From Enemella dayhoffiae (GTDB lineage: Bacteria > Actinomycetota > Actinomycetes > Propionibacteriales > Propionibacteriaceae), in assembly GCF_002250625.1 (NCBI RefSeq), contig NZ_NMVQ01000001.1:248001-312000 (forward strand): DNA of 64,000 nt. Direction: 5' to 3'. Position 1 is the stretch's first letter. Every line of letters starts with the position of its first letter. A program made the translations under genes and the position numbers. Below are positions 43,503 to 52,273 of this stretch, piece by piece. The notes under the pieces are model-generated. The model was not told the DNA's origin and ran no database searches. It saw only the letters and a program-made list of their open reading frames with translations.

Positions 43503-43985
43503 ATGCCCGTCACCGACGTCAGGCACGACCTGGACCAACGCACCCTCACCATCACCGCGGACTTCGCGGCCCCGGTGGATCGGCTCTGGCAGGTGTACGC
43601 CGACCCGCGCCAGCTGGAACGGATCTGGGGTCCGCCCGAGTGCCCGGCCACCTTCGTCAAGCACGAGCTCACCCCGGGCGGGGTGATGCACTACTTCATG
43701 ACCGACCAGTCGGGCCAGAGGTACCACGGTTACTGGCGGATCACCGAGGTCGACCAGCCGCGCTCGTTCAGCTTTGTCGACGGCTTCGCCAACGAGGACT
43801 TCAGCGCCGATGAGAACCTGCCCGAGTCGAGCAACACGTTCACCTTCACCGAGCACGACGGGGGCACCCAGCTGGTCGCCGTCAGCAGCTATCAGACGGC
43901 CGAAGCGCTGCAGCAGGTGCTCGAGATGGGCGTCGTCGAAGGGGCCAGCGCGGCGGTCAACCAGATCGACGCGCTCGTCGCCTGA
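43503..43985 (+). CDS. SRPBCC (AHSA1-like) domain protein
   Basis: 160 residues with the AHSA1/START-like fold: LTITADFAAPVDRLWQVYADPRQLERIWGPP, then GGVMHYFMTDQSGQRYHGYWRI and a long C-terminal helix. Ligand unknown. GAGGA lies 7 nt before ATG 43503; an ATG at 43497 would overlap the regulator's stop (ATGA). ArsR-SRPBCC pairs are common in actinobacteria. Confidence 0.85.
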   Translation: MPVTDVRHDLDQRTLTITADFAAPVDRLWQVYADPRQLERIWGPPECPATFVKHELTPGGVMHYFMTDQSGQRYHGYWRITEVDQPRSFSFVDGFANEDFSADENLPESSNTFTFTEHDGGTQLVAVSSYQTAEALQQVLEMGVVEGASAAVNQIDALVA

Positions 43986-44001
43986 GCCACGCGCACCGGC
44001 C

Positions 44002-45642
44002 TCAGCGCGGCGGCCCGGCGGCGAGCTGCTCGGCGGCCAGGGTCGGGTTGTACGCACACGAGCTGCGCAGGTCGTCGCTCGGGGCGACCGGCGTGGCGGT
44101 GCTGCCCGGCGCGCCGCCGGCCTGCAGGGTACGCCGGGTGCTCGGCGCGCTGGTGGCTCGCGGCGCCTGGCTCGCGGGGGCCCGGGCGGTGGCCGAGCGC
44201 GGCGGCGTACCGGGTCCGGTCGGGGAGGCCGAGGGAGGCGCGGCGGGAGACGGGGGCGCACCGGCGGTACCACCGGACTGTTGGATCGCCAGACCCACCC
44301 GGGCCCGCATCATCGCGAAGTCCGGGTTGGCCGAGGAGAACCCGTCCACCCCGTGCTTGAACGCCACCGAGCGGACCTGGGCGTTCTTCACCCGGTTGGA
44401 CAGGTCGACCACCGCGGGCAGCACCTCACGCGGCAGGTCCGTGAGCACCATGTCCTTGGACGCCGCGGCCACCGCCTCATAGCGGGTCAGCATCGTCGCC
44501 GGGTTGGCCTGCTGGATGATCGCGAGCACCGTGCACCGCTGACGGTCCATCCGCTGGAAGTCGTCGGCGCCATAGCGGCCGCGGGCGAACCAGAGGGTCT
44601 CGGTGCCGTCCAGGTGCTGGTTGGGGCCGGGCCGCAACCACTTGGAGGGTTTGATCCCCTTGTCGGTGTCGCCGCCCATCGCCACCCAGGTGTTGATGTT
44701 CACGGTGATCCCGCCGAGCGCGTCCGCCAGCGCCTTGAACCCGGAGATCTCGACCAGCAGGTAGTAGTCAATCTTCAGCCCGGTCGCCTCCCCGACCGAC
44801 AGCTTCAGCGCGTCGGCGCCGAGGTTGTCGGTGGGGCCGAGCACGTCGGCGGGCACCTGCTTGGGCAGGTTCTCATACATCTCGTTGGCGAAGTGTTCCT
44901 GGTCGTCGGCATCCCCGTCATAGAACCCGTTCGGGAAATAGCGGTGCAGCGGGGAGTCTGCGGGGAAGGGCATCCGGGCGGTGTTGCGCGGGATGCCGAT
45001 CAGGGTGGTGCTGCCGGTGCGGGTGTCAATGCTGGCGACCATGATGCTGTCGGTACGGGTGCCGGTGCGGTCCTTGCCGGCGTCCCCGCCGAGGATCAGG
45101 ATGTTCACCCGCGCCTTGTTCTTCCACGGGTTGCTGGCGTCGAGCCGGGGCGCGGTTCCGGAGCGGATCTGGTCGTCGCGCCGGAACACCCCGTCGAGCA
45201 GCGCGGCCTGGTCCCAGGCATAGCGCGCGACGACCGCGAGCGGGGCGGTCACCGACAGGCAGAGTACGCCGACCAGGGCCGCGCCGAGCCCGCGGCGTAC
45301 CTTGTCCCAGCCGCCCGGACGCAGCAGCAGGTGGGTGGTCACCACCAGCACACCCCAGCCGAGGGCGAGCAGCACGAGCAGCCCGCAGACCACCCGGAGC
45401 ACGGTGGGATCAAGGACCGCGTGCAGCAGGGCGAACCGGTTGGTCAACGCCAGCACTGCGAGCACCAGGACCAGCACGCCCCAGCCGATCAGGATCCCCA
45501 GACCCAGCCGGCGCCGACCGGCCCGCCACAACCCCAACCCCGGCAGATAGGTGCCAAGGGCCGTCCACAGGGCGGGCCGGGCGAAGTCCTGGTCGGCCTG
45601 GCGCCGACGCGCGACCCCGGCACTCCCCTGACTCACAGACAC
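44002..45642 (-). CDS. LytR-CpsA-Psr (LCP) family protein
   Basis: 546 residues. Four N-terminal helices (about 25-140) rather than the usual one precede an extracellular LCP domain with NILILGGDAGKDRTGTRTDSIMVASID, TLIGIPRNT, GGITVNI and WFARGRYGADDFQRMDRQRC. A Pro/Ala/Ser/Thr-rich tail follows. LCP enzymes ligate teichoic-acid-like or arabinogalactan-type polymers to peptidoglycan. The conserved Asp/Arg residues are present. Confidence 0.9.
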   Translation of the reverse strand: MSVSQGSAGVARRRQADQDFARPALWTALGTYLPGLGLWRAGRRRLGLGILIGWGVLVLVLAVLALTNRFALLHAVLDPTVLRVVCGLLVLLALGWGVLVVTTHLLLRPGGWDKVRRGLGAALVGVLCLSVTAPLAVVARYAWDQAALLDGVFRRDDQIRSGTAPRLDASNPWKNKARVNILILGGDAGKDRTGTRTDSIMVASIDTRTGSTTLIGIPRNTARMPFPADSPLHRYFPNGFYDGDADDQEHFANEMYENLPKQVPADVLGPTDNLGADALKLSVGEATGLKIDYYLLVEISGFKALADALGGITVNINTWVAMGGDTDKGIKPSKWLRPGPNQHLDGTETLWFARGRYGADDFQRMDRQRCTVLAIIQQANPATMLTRYEAVAAASKDMVLTDLPREVLPAVVDLSNRVKNAQVRSVAFKHGVDGFSSANPDFAMMRARVGLAIQQSGGTAGAPPSPAAPPSASPTGPGTPPRSATARAPASQAPRATSAPSTRRTLQAGGAPGSTATPVAPSDDLRSSCAYNPTLAAEQLAAGPPR

Positions 45643-45727
45643 GCTGGGGATCGTAACCCGCCGCGGGTCGCCCGAGTCGGCGTACGCGGCGAGATGGGGA
45701 CCGTGGTCGGACCCGGTGCGCGCCGGT

Positions 45728-46723
45728 TCAGCCCCTGGTGCCGGGGACGCGGTCGGGGTCGGGGTCGGTGGGAGCCAGCGCCGGTTCGTCGGGGGCAGAG
45801 AGGGTCAACCGGGCCCGTTCGACGAAGTCGGCCCGCTCCAGCTCGTCCTCGATCGCCTGCATCCGGCCCTGCAGCACCGACTCGGCGTCGTCGCGGGACA
45901 GGTCGACCGCCGCCACCAGATAGAGCCGGGAGGGGCCGACATATTCCAGCCACAGGTAGGTGACCCGGTCGATGTCGGGCCGGGCGAGCAGGGCGCGCAG
46001 GGCCTTGTTCCGAATCCGCTGATCGACCGTCTGCCCGACCAGGAATTGACCGTTGCGGACGATCAGGATCAGCGCGACCACGCCGAGCAGGACGCCGACC
46101 AGTATCGAGCCGACGGCGTCAAACACCTCGTTGCCGGTGAGCTGGTGCAGCCCGATCCCGGCGCCGGCGATCAGCAGTCCGATCAGCGCGGCGAAGTCCT
46201 CGAAGAACACCGCCCGCAGGGTGGTCTCGGAGGTCTGCAGCACGAACTTCATCGAACGCATCCCCGCGGCCCGCGCGGAGCTTCGGGTCTGACGGACCGC
46301 CTGGGTGAAGGAAATCCCTTCCAGCACAAAGGAAATGGCAAGCACGATATAGGCCCACCTGTAGTCCATCTCCTCCTCCCCCGGCACGCTCAACTGCGAG
46401 ATGCCGTGGGTGATGGACAGGATGGAGCCCGCGGTGAACAGTCCGAAGGCGGCCACCATCGACCAGACGTACGCCTCGCGGCCATAGCCGAGCGGGTGGG
46501 AGTCGTCGCGGGGCTTCACCGAGCGCCGCTCGGCGATCAGCAGCAGCACCTCGTTGCCGGTGTCGGCCCACGAGTGCGCGGCCTCGGCGACCATGGACGC
46601 CGATCCGGTGATCATGGCCACGATCGACTTGGCCACGGCGATCAGCGCGTTGGCGACCAGCGCGATGATGACGGTGAGCAGCCCCTCGGGCTCCTTGGCC
46701 CCACCACCGTTCGGTCCGGTCAT
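45728..46723 (-). CDS. Cation diffusion facilitator (CDF) transporter
   Basis: 331 residues with six helices (NALIAVAKSIVAMITGSASMVAEAAHSWADTGNEVLLL is TM1-TM2) and a C-terminal cytoplasmic domain. Metal-site residues are His/Asp in HSWADTGNE and Glu/Asp in FFEDFAALIG. Family members export Zn(II), Fe(II) or Mn(II) by proton antiport; the metal is not decided by sequence. The C-terminal end overlaps no neighbour. Confidence 0.9.
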   Translation of the reverse strand: MTGPNGGGAKEPEGLLTVIIALVANALIAVAKSIVAMITGSASMVAEAAHSWADTGNEVLLLIAERRSVKPRDDSHPLGYGREAYVWSMVAAFGLFTAGSILSITHGISQLSVPGEEEMDYRWAYIVLAISFVLEGISFTQAVRQTRSSARAAGMRSMKFVLQTSETTLRAVFFEDFAALIGLLIAGAGIGLHQLTGNEVFDAVGSILVGVLLGVVALILIVRNGQFLVGQTVDQRIRNKALRALLARPDIDRVTYLWLEYVGPSRLYLVAAVDLSRDDAESVLQGRMQAIEDELERADFVERARLTLSAPDEPALAPTDPDPDRVPGTRG

Positions 46724-46732
46724 GGGCCGAGC

Positions 46733-46960
46733 CTAGTGCCGTACGCCTTCGCGCGGCTCGCCGGTCTGCAGGCCCTGAACCACCCGCCGATGCACCCGGG
46801 CGATCAGCGGCGGGGCGGCATCGGGCAGCAACCGGACCAGCCCGTCCGGCAGCCGCGCGTCGCCACCGACCAGCACCCGCGGCCGCCCGGCGGCGACCCC
46901 GTTGAGGATGATCATCTCGGCGCGGACCGATTCGGTGAGCCCGCGGACGCCCAACTTATG
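46733..46960 (-). pseudogene. Short-chain dehydrogenase, C-terminal remnant
   Basis: The frame gives KLGVRGLTESVRAEM, which corresponds to the helix after the SDR active-site Tyr-Lys pair (usually SKFGVRGLTES), then GRPRVLVGGDARLPDGLVRLLP, an SDR-like C-terminus. The cofactor domain and catalytic Tyr are missing, and upstream sequence leads into the next gene's 3' region. A fragment of about 73 codons. Confidence 0.65.
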
Positions 46961-47012
46961 ACTGCCCTTTCGGAATCCGCGGCCTACCCGCCCCCGGAAA
47001 CCTACCGGCGAG

Positions 47013-47510
47013 TCACCCCGCGTGGTACTCCTGCAGGGTCCAGGTGCTGGCGGACAGTTCGAGGCGGGTGCAGAGCAGGTGCACCGGATCCAGCTCGAGG
47101 GTGCCCATCGGCGTCGGCGGCTCCCCGCTGAGCAGGGTGCGGACCGACTTCAGCACCAGCTGGCCCGGGCCGCGCAGGCCCTCGATCACCCGCACCGGCC
47201 GATAGCGGTCACCGGGGCGTCCCCACACCGGCAGGTGCTGCGGCCAGAGCAGACCGACCATCGGGTGGACCCAGTCGGCAGGGTGGTCGTGCTGCACCGG
47301 GCGGGCTCCCCCGGCCGGGACGATCTGCCAGCAGTTGGTCGCGTTCTCGCCGCCGACGTGTTCCACCGAGTGGCTGCGGACCACCCAGCGACCCGGTGCC
47401 ACCGACACCTCGGCCACCTCGTCATGCGCCTGGACCAGGGCGGACGCGCGGCGCTCGTCGGCCAGCTGCCGGACCCGATCCAGCAGCGCGTCGACGGTCA
47501 CCTGATCCAT
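47013..47510 (-). CDS. Hypothetical protein
   Basis: 165-residue soluble protein that I do not recognise. It has an N-terminal helix (VDALLDRVRQLADERRASALV), a middle rich in His/Trp (HDHPADWVHPMVGLLWPQHLP) and a beta-rich end. No signal peptide or known motif. Strong codon bias and clear start at MDQVTVDALL support a real gene. Confidence 0.55.
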   Translation of the reverse strand: MDQVTVDALLDRVRQLADERRASALVQAHDEVAEVSVAPGRWVVRSHSVEHVGGENATNCWQIVPAGGARPVQHDHPADWVHPMVGLLWPQHLPVWGRPGDRYRPVRVIEGLRGPGQLVLKSVRTLLSGEPPTPMGTLELDPVHLLCTRLELSASTWTLQEYHAG

Positions 47511-47564
47511 GCACCGATGGTGCCGCAGCCGGGGCCGCGCGACCAGCGTCTGGGCCCAGAACGG

Positions 47565-48986
47565 TCAGGATGTGGGCGACTGGTTGCCCGCAGTGGCCCG
47601 CTGCTGCTCCGCGGCGCGTCCCTCGCCACGTCGGGCCAGGAAGCCGACACCGACGGCCAATGCGAGACCGCCCAGCCCGAGCCCGCCGCCGAACGCCCTG
47701 TCGCCGCCGCGGGAGCCGCGGGAGTCACCGGTGGAGGCGAGGCCGCCGCTGGACTCCTTGGCGTCCGTTCCTGATGGCGCCGAGACCGGCTGGCTCGATC
47801 CGGTCGCCGTCTCCCGCGGCCCCTCGGCCGCCAGTGGGGCCTCGTTCGGGGCGGCCTTGTGCCCGGCCCGCGGGACGGGGACCTCCTGCGGTGCGGGGGC
47901 GCTGGTGGTCGCGCTCGGTGTTGGGGTGGTCGAGGTCGGCGAGACGGTGGCACTCGGCGAGGCGGTCGGGCTCGGCGAGGCGGTGGAGCGCGGGGAGGCG
48001 GTACGCCCCGGTGTGGCGGTGTTCTCCGGCGTACGCCGCGGCGACGGCTCGGCGGTTCCGCGGGGGGACCGGCGCGGGCTCGGCGTACCCTCCGGGGTCT
48101 GGTTGGGGGTGTTCCGGTTCGAAGGCCGGGAACTGCTCGGGGTGCGTTCGGGCGTACGCTCCGGCGTCGCGGTGCGCGTGGGCTCCTTCGTGGCGCTCCT
48201 GGTCGCGGTCGCCGTCTTCGACGGTGTCTTCGTCGCCGTGCGTGACGGGGTCGGCACGATCGTCGGCTTCGGCTTGAGCGCCTTGGTCACGTCGGCGCGC
48301 AGCTGGGCGAGCCGGGCGTGGAACGCCTCACCCGGGCAGCGGGTGGCCGAACCGGGGCTGTCCTTGTGACCGATGATCCTGCTCGGGGAGATGTCGTAGG
48401 CCCAGCACAGGTAGGCGAGCAGGCTGACCAGGGCGTCCCACTGCGCCTTCGGCGGGGTCGACTCGGTGTACATCCCCTCGTTCTCGATGCCGATCCCGGT
48501 CTGGTTCGAGCCCGGCGCGTGGATGCCCTCGATGAACGACTTGCGGGTGGCCAGCGCCTTCAGCGTGCCGGTGCGGGCCTCCAAGATGTGCCCGCCGCGG
48601 CTGATCGTGAACTGCTGCCCCGAGTCGCCCCAACCCTGGCCGATGTGCTGGTTCTGGATGCTGCGGGCGACGGCGTACGCGTGCGACAGCGAGGTGTCGG
48701 AGGAGTTGGCGCTGGCGGTGTGGTGCACCACGAGCACGGTCGGGCGGCGGTTGATCGTGTTCAGCCGCATCGTCGGCTGGCGGGCACCCCAGTCACCGGT
48801 GCTGTGGATCTTCGGCTGCTTCGGGGCGGCGGCCAGTGCGGGCAGGGTCCCGGCACCGATGGCGATCCCGGCGACTCCCAGACCGGCGGCCCCGCCCAGC
48901 ACCACGCGGCGGGACAGCCGGCCCTGCGTCGACTCCTCGGGTGCGACCGACTGCTCGGTGGCGACCGGTTCGTGGTTCTGGCACAT
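47565..48986 (-). CDS. Tat-exported N-acetylmuramoyl-L-alanine amidase (PGRP fold)
   Basis: 473 residues. Twin-arginine signal (SRRVVLGGAAGLGVAGIAIG) at about 25-50, then an amidase_2/PGRP domain: VLVVHHTASANSSDTS (zinc His), GWGDSGQQFTISRGGHILEAR, GIHAPGSNQTGIGIENEGMYT, IIGHKDSPGSATRCPG (second zinc His and Cys). A Pro/Thr/Ser/Arg-rich spacer of about 170 residues leads to a C-terminal membrane helix and basic tail, so the enzyme is anchored at the cell surface. It cleaves the amide between MurNAc and L-Ala. Confidence 0.88.
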   Translation of the reverse strand: MCQNHEPVATEQSVAPEESTQGRLSRRVVLGGAAGLGVAGIAIGAGTLPALAAAPKQPKIHSTGDWGARQPTMRLNTINRRPTVLVVHHTASANSSDTSLSHAYAVARSIQNQHIGQGWGDSGQQFTISRGGHILEARTGTLKALATRKSFIEGIHAPGSNQTGIGIENEGMYTESTPPKAQWDALVSLLAYLCWAYDISPSRIIGHKDSPGSATRCPGEAFHARLAQLRADVTKALKPKPTIVPTPSRTATKTPSKTATATRSATKEPTRTATPERTPERTPSSSRPSNRNTPNQTPEGTPSPRRSPRGTAEPSPRRTPENTATPGRTASPRSTASPSPTASPSATVSPTSTTPTPSATTSAPAPQEVPVPRAGHKAAPNEAPLAAEGPRETATGSSQPVSAPSGTDAKESSGGLASTGDSRGSRGGDRAFGGGLGLGGLALAVGVGFLARRGEGRAAEQQRATAGNQSPTS

Positions 48987-49095
48987 CTGGGGCTCCTGGC
49001 CTGGGTGGTGGCGCTTACGGATTCGACGCTAGGCAGCGGAGAGCGCATCCGTCGCCTCGGCGACGGCGGATCCTTCCTCCCGGTTCGGGCGTGAC

Positions 49096-49791
49096 ATGCT
49101 GACCGGCGTGGAACTGCGGTCCGAAGAACCCTCCGGCGGGCCCTGGCGGGCGATCTCCGGTTCCGGACTCGTCGAGGACCTGCTGCGGCGAACAGCCCGA
49201 CCCGACGGCCGCCCGGTGGTGGTCGCTGTCGACGGGCGCGGGGCCGCGGGGAAGTCCACACTGGCGGAGTTCGTCGTGGCGCGGACCGAGGGTTCCGTGG
49301 TGGTGCACACCGACGACATCGCGTGGCACGAGGGCTTCTTCACCTGGGGCGGCTTGTTGCGGGACGGGGTGCTCGCGCCGGCCAGTCGGGGCGAATCGGT
49401 GGCCTTCACCCCGCCGGCCTGGGGCGAGCACGGCCGAGCCGGGGCGATCGAGATCCCCGTGGGGACTGCGCTCGTGGTGGTCGAAGGCACCGGGGCGGCT
49501 CAACGTGCGGTCGCCGACCTGGTGGACGTGGTGGTGTGGGTGCAGTCCGATTTCGCCGAGGCCGAACGGCGGGGTATCGCCCGCGACCTCACAGCGCGGG
49601 TCAACGGGGACGCGGAGCAGACCGTCGCCTTCTGGCACGAGTGGATGGGCCATGAGTTGGCCTTCTTCGCCCGGGACCGTCCCTGGGATCGTGCGGATCT
49701 GATCGTCGCAGGGACTCACGTGATCGACCTTCTCCCAGGTGAGTTTGCCATCGGACGGGGAGCCGTTCGTCGGCGACCGGCGTTACGCTGA
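49096..49791 (+). CDS. Uridine-kinase-like P-loop kinase
   Basis: 231 residues. Walker A DGRGAAGKST near residues 46-55, HTDDIAWHEGFFTW (substrate Asp pair of uridine-kinase-like enzymes), ALVVVEGTGAAQR as Walker B-like strand and a WMGHELAFFARDRPWDRADLIV end. Likely phosphorylates a small molecule; substrate unknown. Ends 4 nt before the next ATG. Confidence 0.78.
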   Translation: MLTGVELRSEEPSGGPWRAISGSGLVEDLLRRTARPDGRPVVVAVDGRGAAGKSTLAEFVVARTEGSVVVHTDDIAWHEGFFTWGGLLRDGVLAPASRGESVAFTPPAWGEHGRAGAIEIPVGTALVVVEGTGAAQRAVADLVDVVVWVQSDFAEAERRGIARDLTARVNGDAEQTVAFWHEWMGHELAFFARDRPWDRADLIVAGTHVIDLLPGEFAIGRGAVRRRPALR

Positions 49792-49795
49792 CCCG

Positions 49796-50953
49796 ATGCG
49801 GCGCGCGCTGGACCTGCACGACCTGGTGCAGGACCTCTCCGAGGAGGTCGGACGGCGCCTGGTCGTGCTGGACGACCGGATGCAGGTGCTGGCGTACTCG
49901 ATCCACGAGACCCCCGACGACCGGCGCCGCCTCTCCTTCGTGCTGGCGCACACCGACGCCTGGCAACCGCTGCCTCCGGGGGCCGACGAGGAGGTCGCCG
50001 ACGAACCCGGGCTGGGACGGCGGGTGGTCTGGCCGCTGCACGATCATCGCCACCGGGTGGGGCATCTGCTGCTGGTGCTCGATCCGGGCGAGGAGGCGGT
50101 GCCGGAACGGGTGCGGGCGCGGTTGACCGGTGCCGCGCCCCAGCTCGGGGTGACCTTGTCGCTGCGCACGCTCTATGCGGCCCGGGATCGGCAGCGGGTC
50201 CAGGAGTTGCTCGGCGCCCTGGTCGGTGCGGATGCGACGGCCCGCGCCGCGGCGGCCCCCGCGCTGGTCGAGGAGGGGTTGATCGGAGCGTCGGAGCAGT
50301 ACTGCGCGGTGGCTCTCGGCGTGCTGCCGCGGGTCGCAGAGGCGCCGGACCAGGCGGCCCTGGCCGTCGCGGGCGTCCTCGACTTCGTCGCCGCCACCTC
50401 GACCGCGTCGCTGGCCGGTGCCGCGCTCGACGAGCGGACCGCGGTGCTGGTGTTCCCCCGCCCGGTGGTGCTGCCCCGGTTGGAGCGGTTGCTGCAGCGA
50501 CCCGAGCTGTCGGCGGTCCGGGCAGGAATCGGCCCCGTGGTCGGCTCGCTCGAGGCGGCCCACGAGTCGTACGCCCGGGCGCGGCGCGCCTGGCGGGTCT
50601 GCTGTGTGGACACCGATTCCGGGCCGGTGCGCGCCTGGGACTCGCTCGGGCTGGACCGGCTGCTGGCCATGCTCCCGCTGGACGAGCTCACTGGGACGGA
50701 CCTGCCGTCGTCGGTGCAGGAACTGCTCAAGCTTGGGCCTGACCTGGTCGCGACGGTGGAGCGGTACCTGAGCTGTGGCGGGGACGCCCAGCAGACCGCG
50801 CGCGAGCTGACCATCCACCGCTCGACGCTCTACTACCGCCTCGATCGGGTGCGGGACCGGCTGTCGGTGGACCTCGCCGACGGCCAGGTCCGCCGCGAAC
50901 TGCACACCGGACTGCGGATCGCCCGGCTGGCCGGCTTGGTGCCGAGCGACTGA
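49796..50953 (+). CDS. PucR/CdaR-like transcriptional regulator
   Basis: 385 residues. The C-terminal helix-turn-helix (AQQTARELTIHRSTLYYRLDRVRD) is the PucR type, preceded by a GGDEF-like middle domain (AALDERTAVLVFPRP... AGIGPVVGSLEAAHESYARARRA) and an N-terminal GAF-like ligand part. Such regulators often act on neighbouring catabolic genes. The FAD monooxygenase that follows, behind a palindrome, is the obvious candidate target. Confidence 0.83.
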   Translation: MRRALDLHDLVQDLSEEVGRRLVVLDDRMQVLAYSIHETPDDRRRLSFVLAHTDAWQPLPPGADEEVADEPGLGRRVVWPLHDHRHRVGHLLLVLDPGEEAVPERVRARLTGAAPQLGVTLSLRTLYAARDRQRVQELLGALVGADATARAAAAPALVEEGLIGASEQYCAVALGVLPRVAEAPDQAALAVAGVLDFVAATSTASLAGAALDERTAVLVFPRPVVLPRLERLLQRPELSAVRAGIGPVVGSLEAAHESYARARRAWRVCCVDTDSGPVRAWDSLGLDRLLAMLPLDELTGTDLPSSVQELLKLGPDLVATVERYLSCGGDAQQTARELTIHRSTLYYRLDRVRDRLSVDLADGQVRRELHTGLRIARLAGLVPSD

Positions 50954-50954
50954 A

Positions 50955-50971
50955 TCCGACACTGTGTCGGA
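50955..50971. promoter_or_regulatory. 17-bp palindrome between PucR-like gene and monooxygenase
   Basis: TCCGACAC-T-GTGTCGGA, perfect 8-bp arms with one central base. It begins 2 nt after the regulator's stop and 95 nt before the monooxygenase ATG. It looks like an operator for a dimeric regulator rather than a terminator, as no T-run follows. Confidence 0.55.
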
Positions 50972-51065
50972 AACCGAGCCGGCAATTTTGCGCAACTGCC
51001 CGTAGCATCGATTCTCCTTCCGTCACTAGCCTCAATCACAGGACATCGACGAGGGAGTTGCGATC

Positions 51066-52262
51066 ATGCGGGTTGCGATCATCGGCGGCGGCATCGGGGG
51101 ACTCACCCTGGCCCTGGCGCTGCGGCAGTACGACATCGATTTCGACATCTATGAGGCGGCCGCCGAGCTGCGCGAGGTCGGCGCCGCGGTCGCTCTGGCC
51201 GCCAACTCGGCCCGCTTCTACGAGGGCCGGCTGGGCCTGGGTGAGGCGTGCAACGCCAAGTGGTTCGAGGTGTCGGCGCTGATCTATCGCGACGGGCGGA
51301 CCGGCGAGGTGATCGGCAACCACACCGCCGAGCGCTACCGCGAGACCTACGGCGGGCCCTTTGCCGGCATCCATCGGGCCGATCTGCAGCAGATCCTCTC
51401 CCAGGCGGTCGGGATGGAGAACATCAAGCTGAACAAGCGGCTGACCTCGATCGACGACTCGGGCACCGAGGCGGTGCTCAGCTTCATCGACGGCACCACC
51501 GCGACCGCCGACCTGGTGATCGGTGCGGACGGTGCACGCTCAACCGTCCGCCGACTGCTGCTCGGCTATGACGACGCGCTCTATTCGGGGTGTTCGGCGT
51601 TCCGCGGGATCGTCGGGCTGGACCAGCTCGACCTGCTGCCCGACCCGGCGGCGATCCAGTTCTGGATGGGCCCCGGCGGTCACCTGCTGCACTATCCGCT
51701 GGACAAGGCCGGGACGCACAACTTCTTCCTGGTGGAGCGGAATCCGAGCCCCTGGGTGGAGAAGAGCTGGGTGATCCCGGCGGACGGGTCGGAGCATCTG
51801 AACCACTTCCGCGACTGGCACCCGGCGATCATCCAGATGATCACCGCGGTCCCGGTCTCCGAGCGGTGGGCGCTGTATCACCGGCCCCCGTTGTCGCGGT
51901 GGAGCCGGGGTCGGGTCACCCTGCTCGGCGACGCGGCGCACGCGCTGGTGCCGCACCACGGCCAGGGCGCCAACCAGTCCATCGAGGACGCGATCGTGCT
52001 CGCCGACCAGCTCGGTCGGAACTCGGACTGGGATGCCGCCCGGGCGGAGTACGAACGGCTCCGGCGCGGGCGTACCCGCAAGGTGCAGTATGCCTCGATC
52101 ACCACCGCCGACGTGTTGCACCTGCCCGACGGGCCACGCGCCGACGAGCGAAATGTTCGCCTGGGCAGGGAAGGCGCCGGCGCCCACCACCTCGGCTGGA
52201 TCCACTCCTTCGCCGCCGACACCGATGAGCCCGACGAGGCCGGCGGCGGCACCTGGCTGTAA
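51066..52262 (+). CDS. FAD-dependent aromatic monooxygenase (salicylate/3-hydroxybenzoate hydroxylase-like)
   Basis: 398 residues of the group A flavoprotein hydroxylase family. FAD motif VAIIGGGIGGLTLALALRQ at 3-21, DG motif DLVIGADGARSTVR and GD motif GRVTLLGDAAHALVPHHGQGANQSIEDA are all present. It hydroxylates an aromatic acid with NAD(P)H and O2; the exact substrate is unknown. GAGGGAG precedes ATG 51066. Probably regulated by the PucR-like protein encoded upstream. Confidence 0.87.
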   Translation: MRVAIIGGGIGGLTLALALRQYDIDFDIYEAAAELREVGAAVALAANSARFYEGRLGLGEACNAKWFEVSALIYRDGRTGEVIGNHTAERYRETYGGPFAGIHRADLQQILSQAVGMENIKLNKRLTSIDDSGTEAVLSFIDGTTATADLVIGADGARSTVRRLLLGYDDALYSGCSAFRGIVGLDQLDLLPDPAAIQFWMGPGGHLLHYPLDKAGTHNFFLVERNPSPWVEKSWVIPADGSEHLNHFRDWHPAIIQMITAVPVSERWALYHRPPLSRWSRGRVTLLGDAAHALVPHHGQGANQSIEDAIVLADQLGRNSDWDAARAEYERLRRGRTRKVQYASITTADVLHLPDGPRADERNVRLGREGAGAHHLGWIHSFAADTDEPDEAGGGTWL

Positions 52263-52273
52263 GTGGGGGGCGC

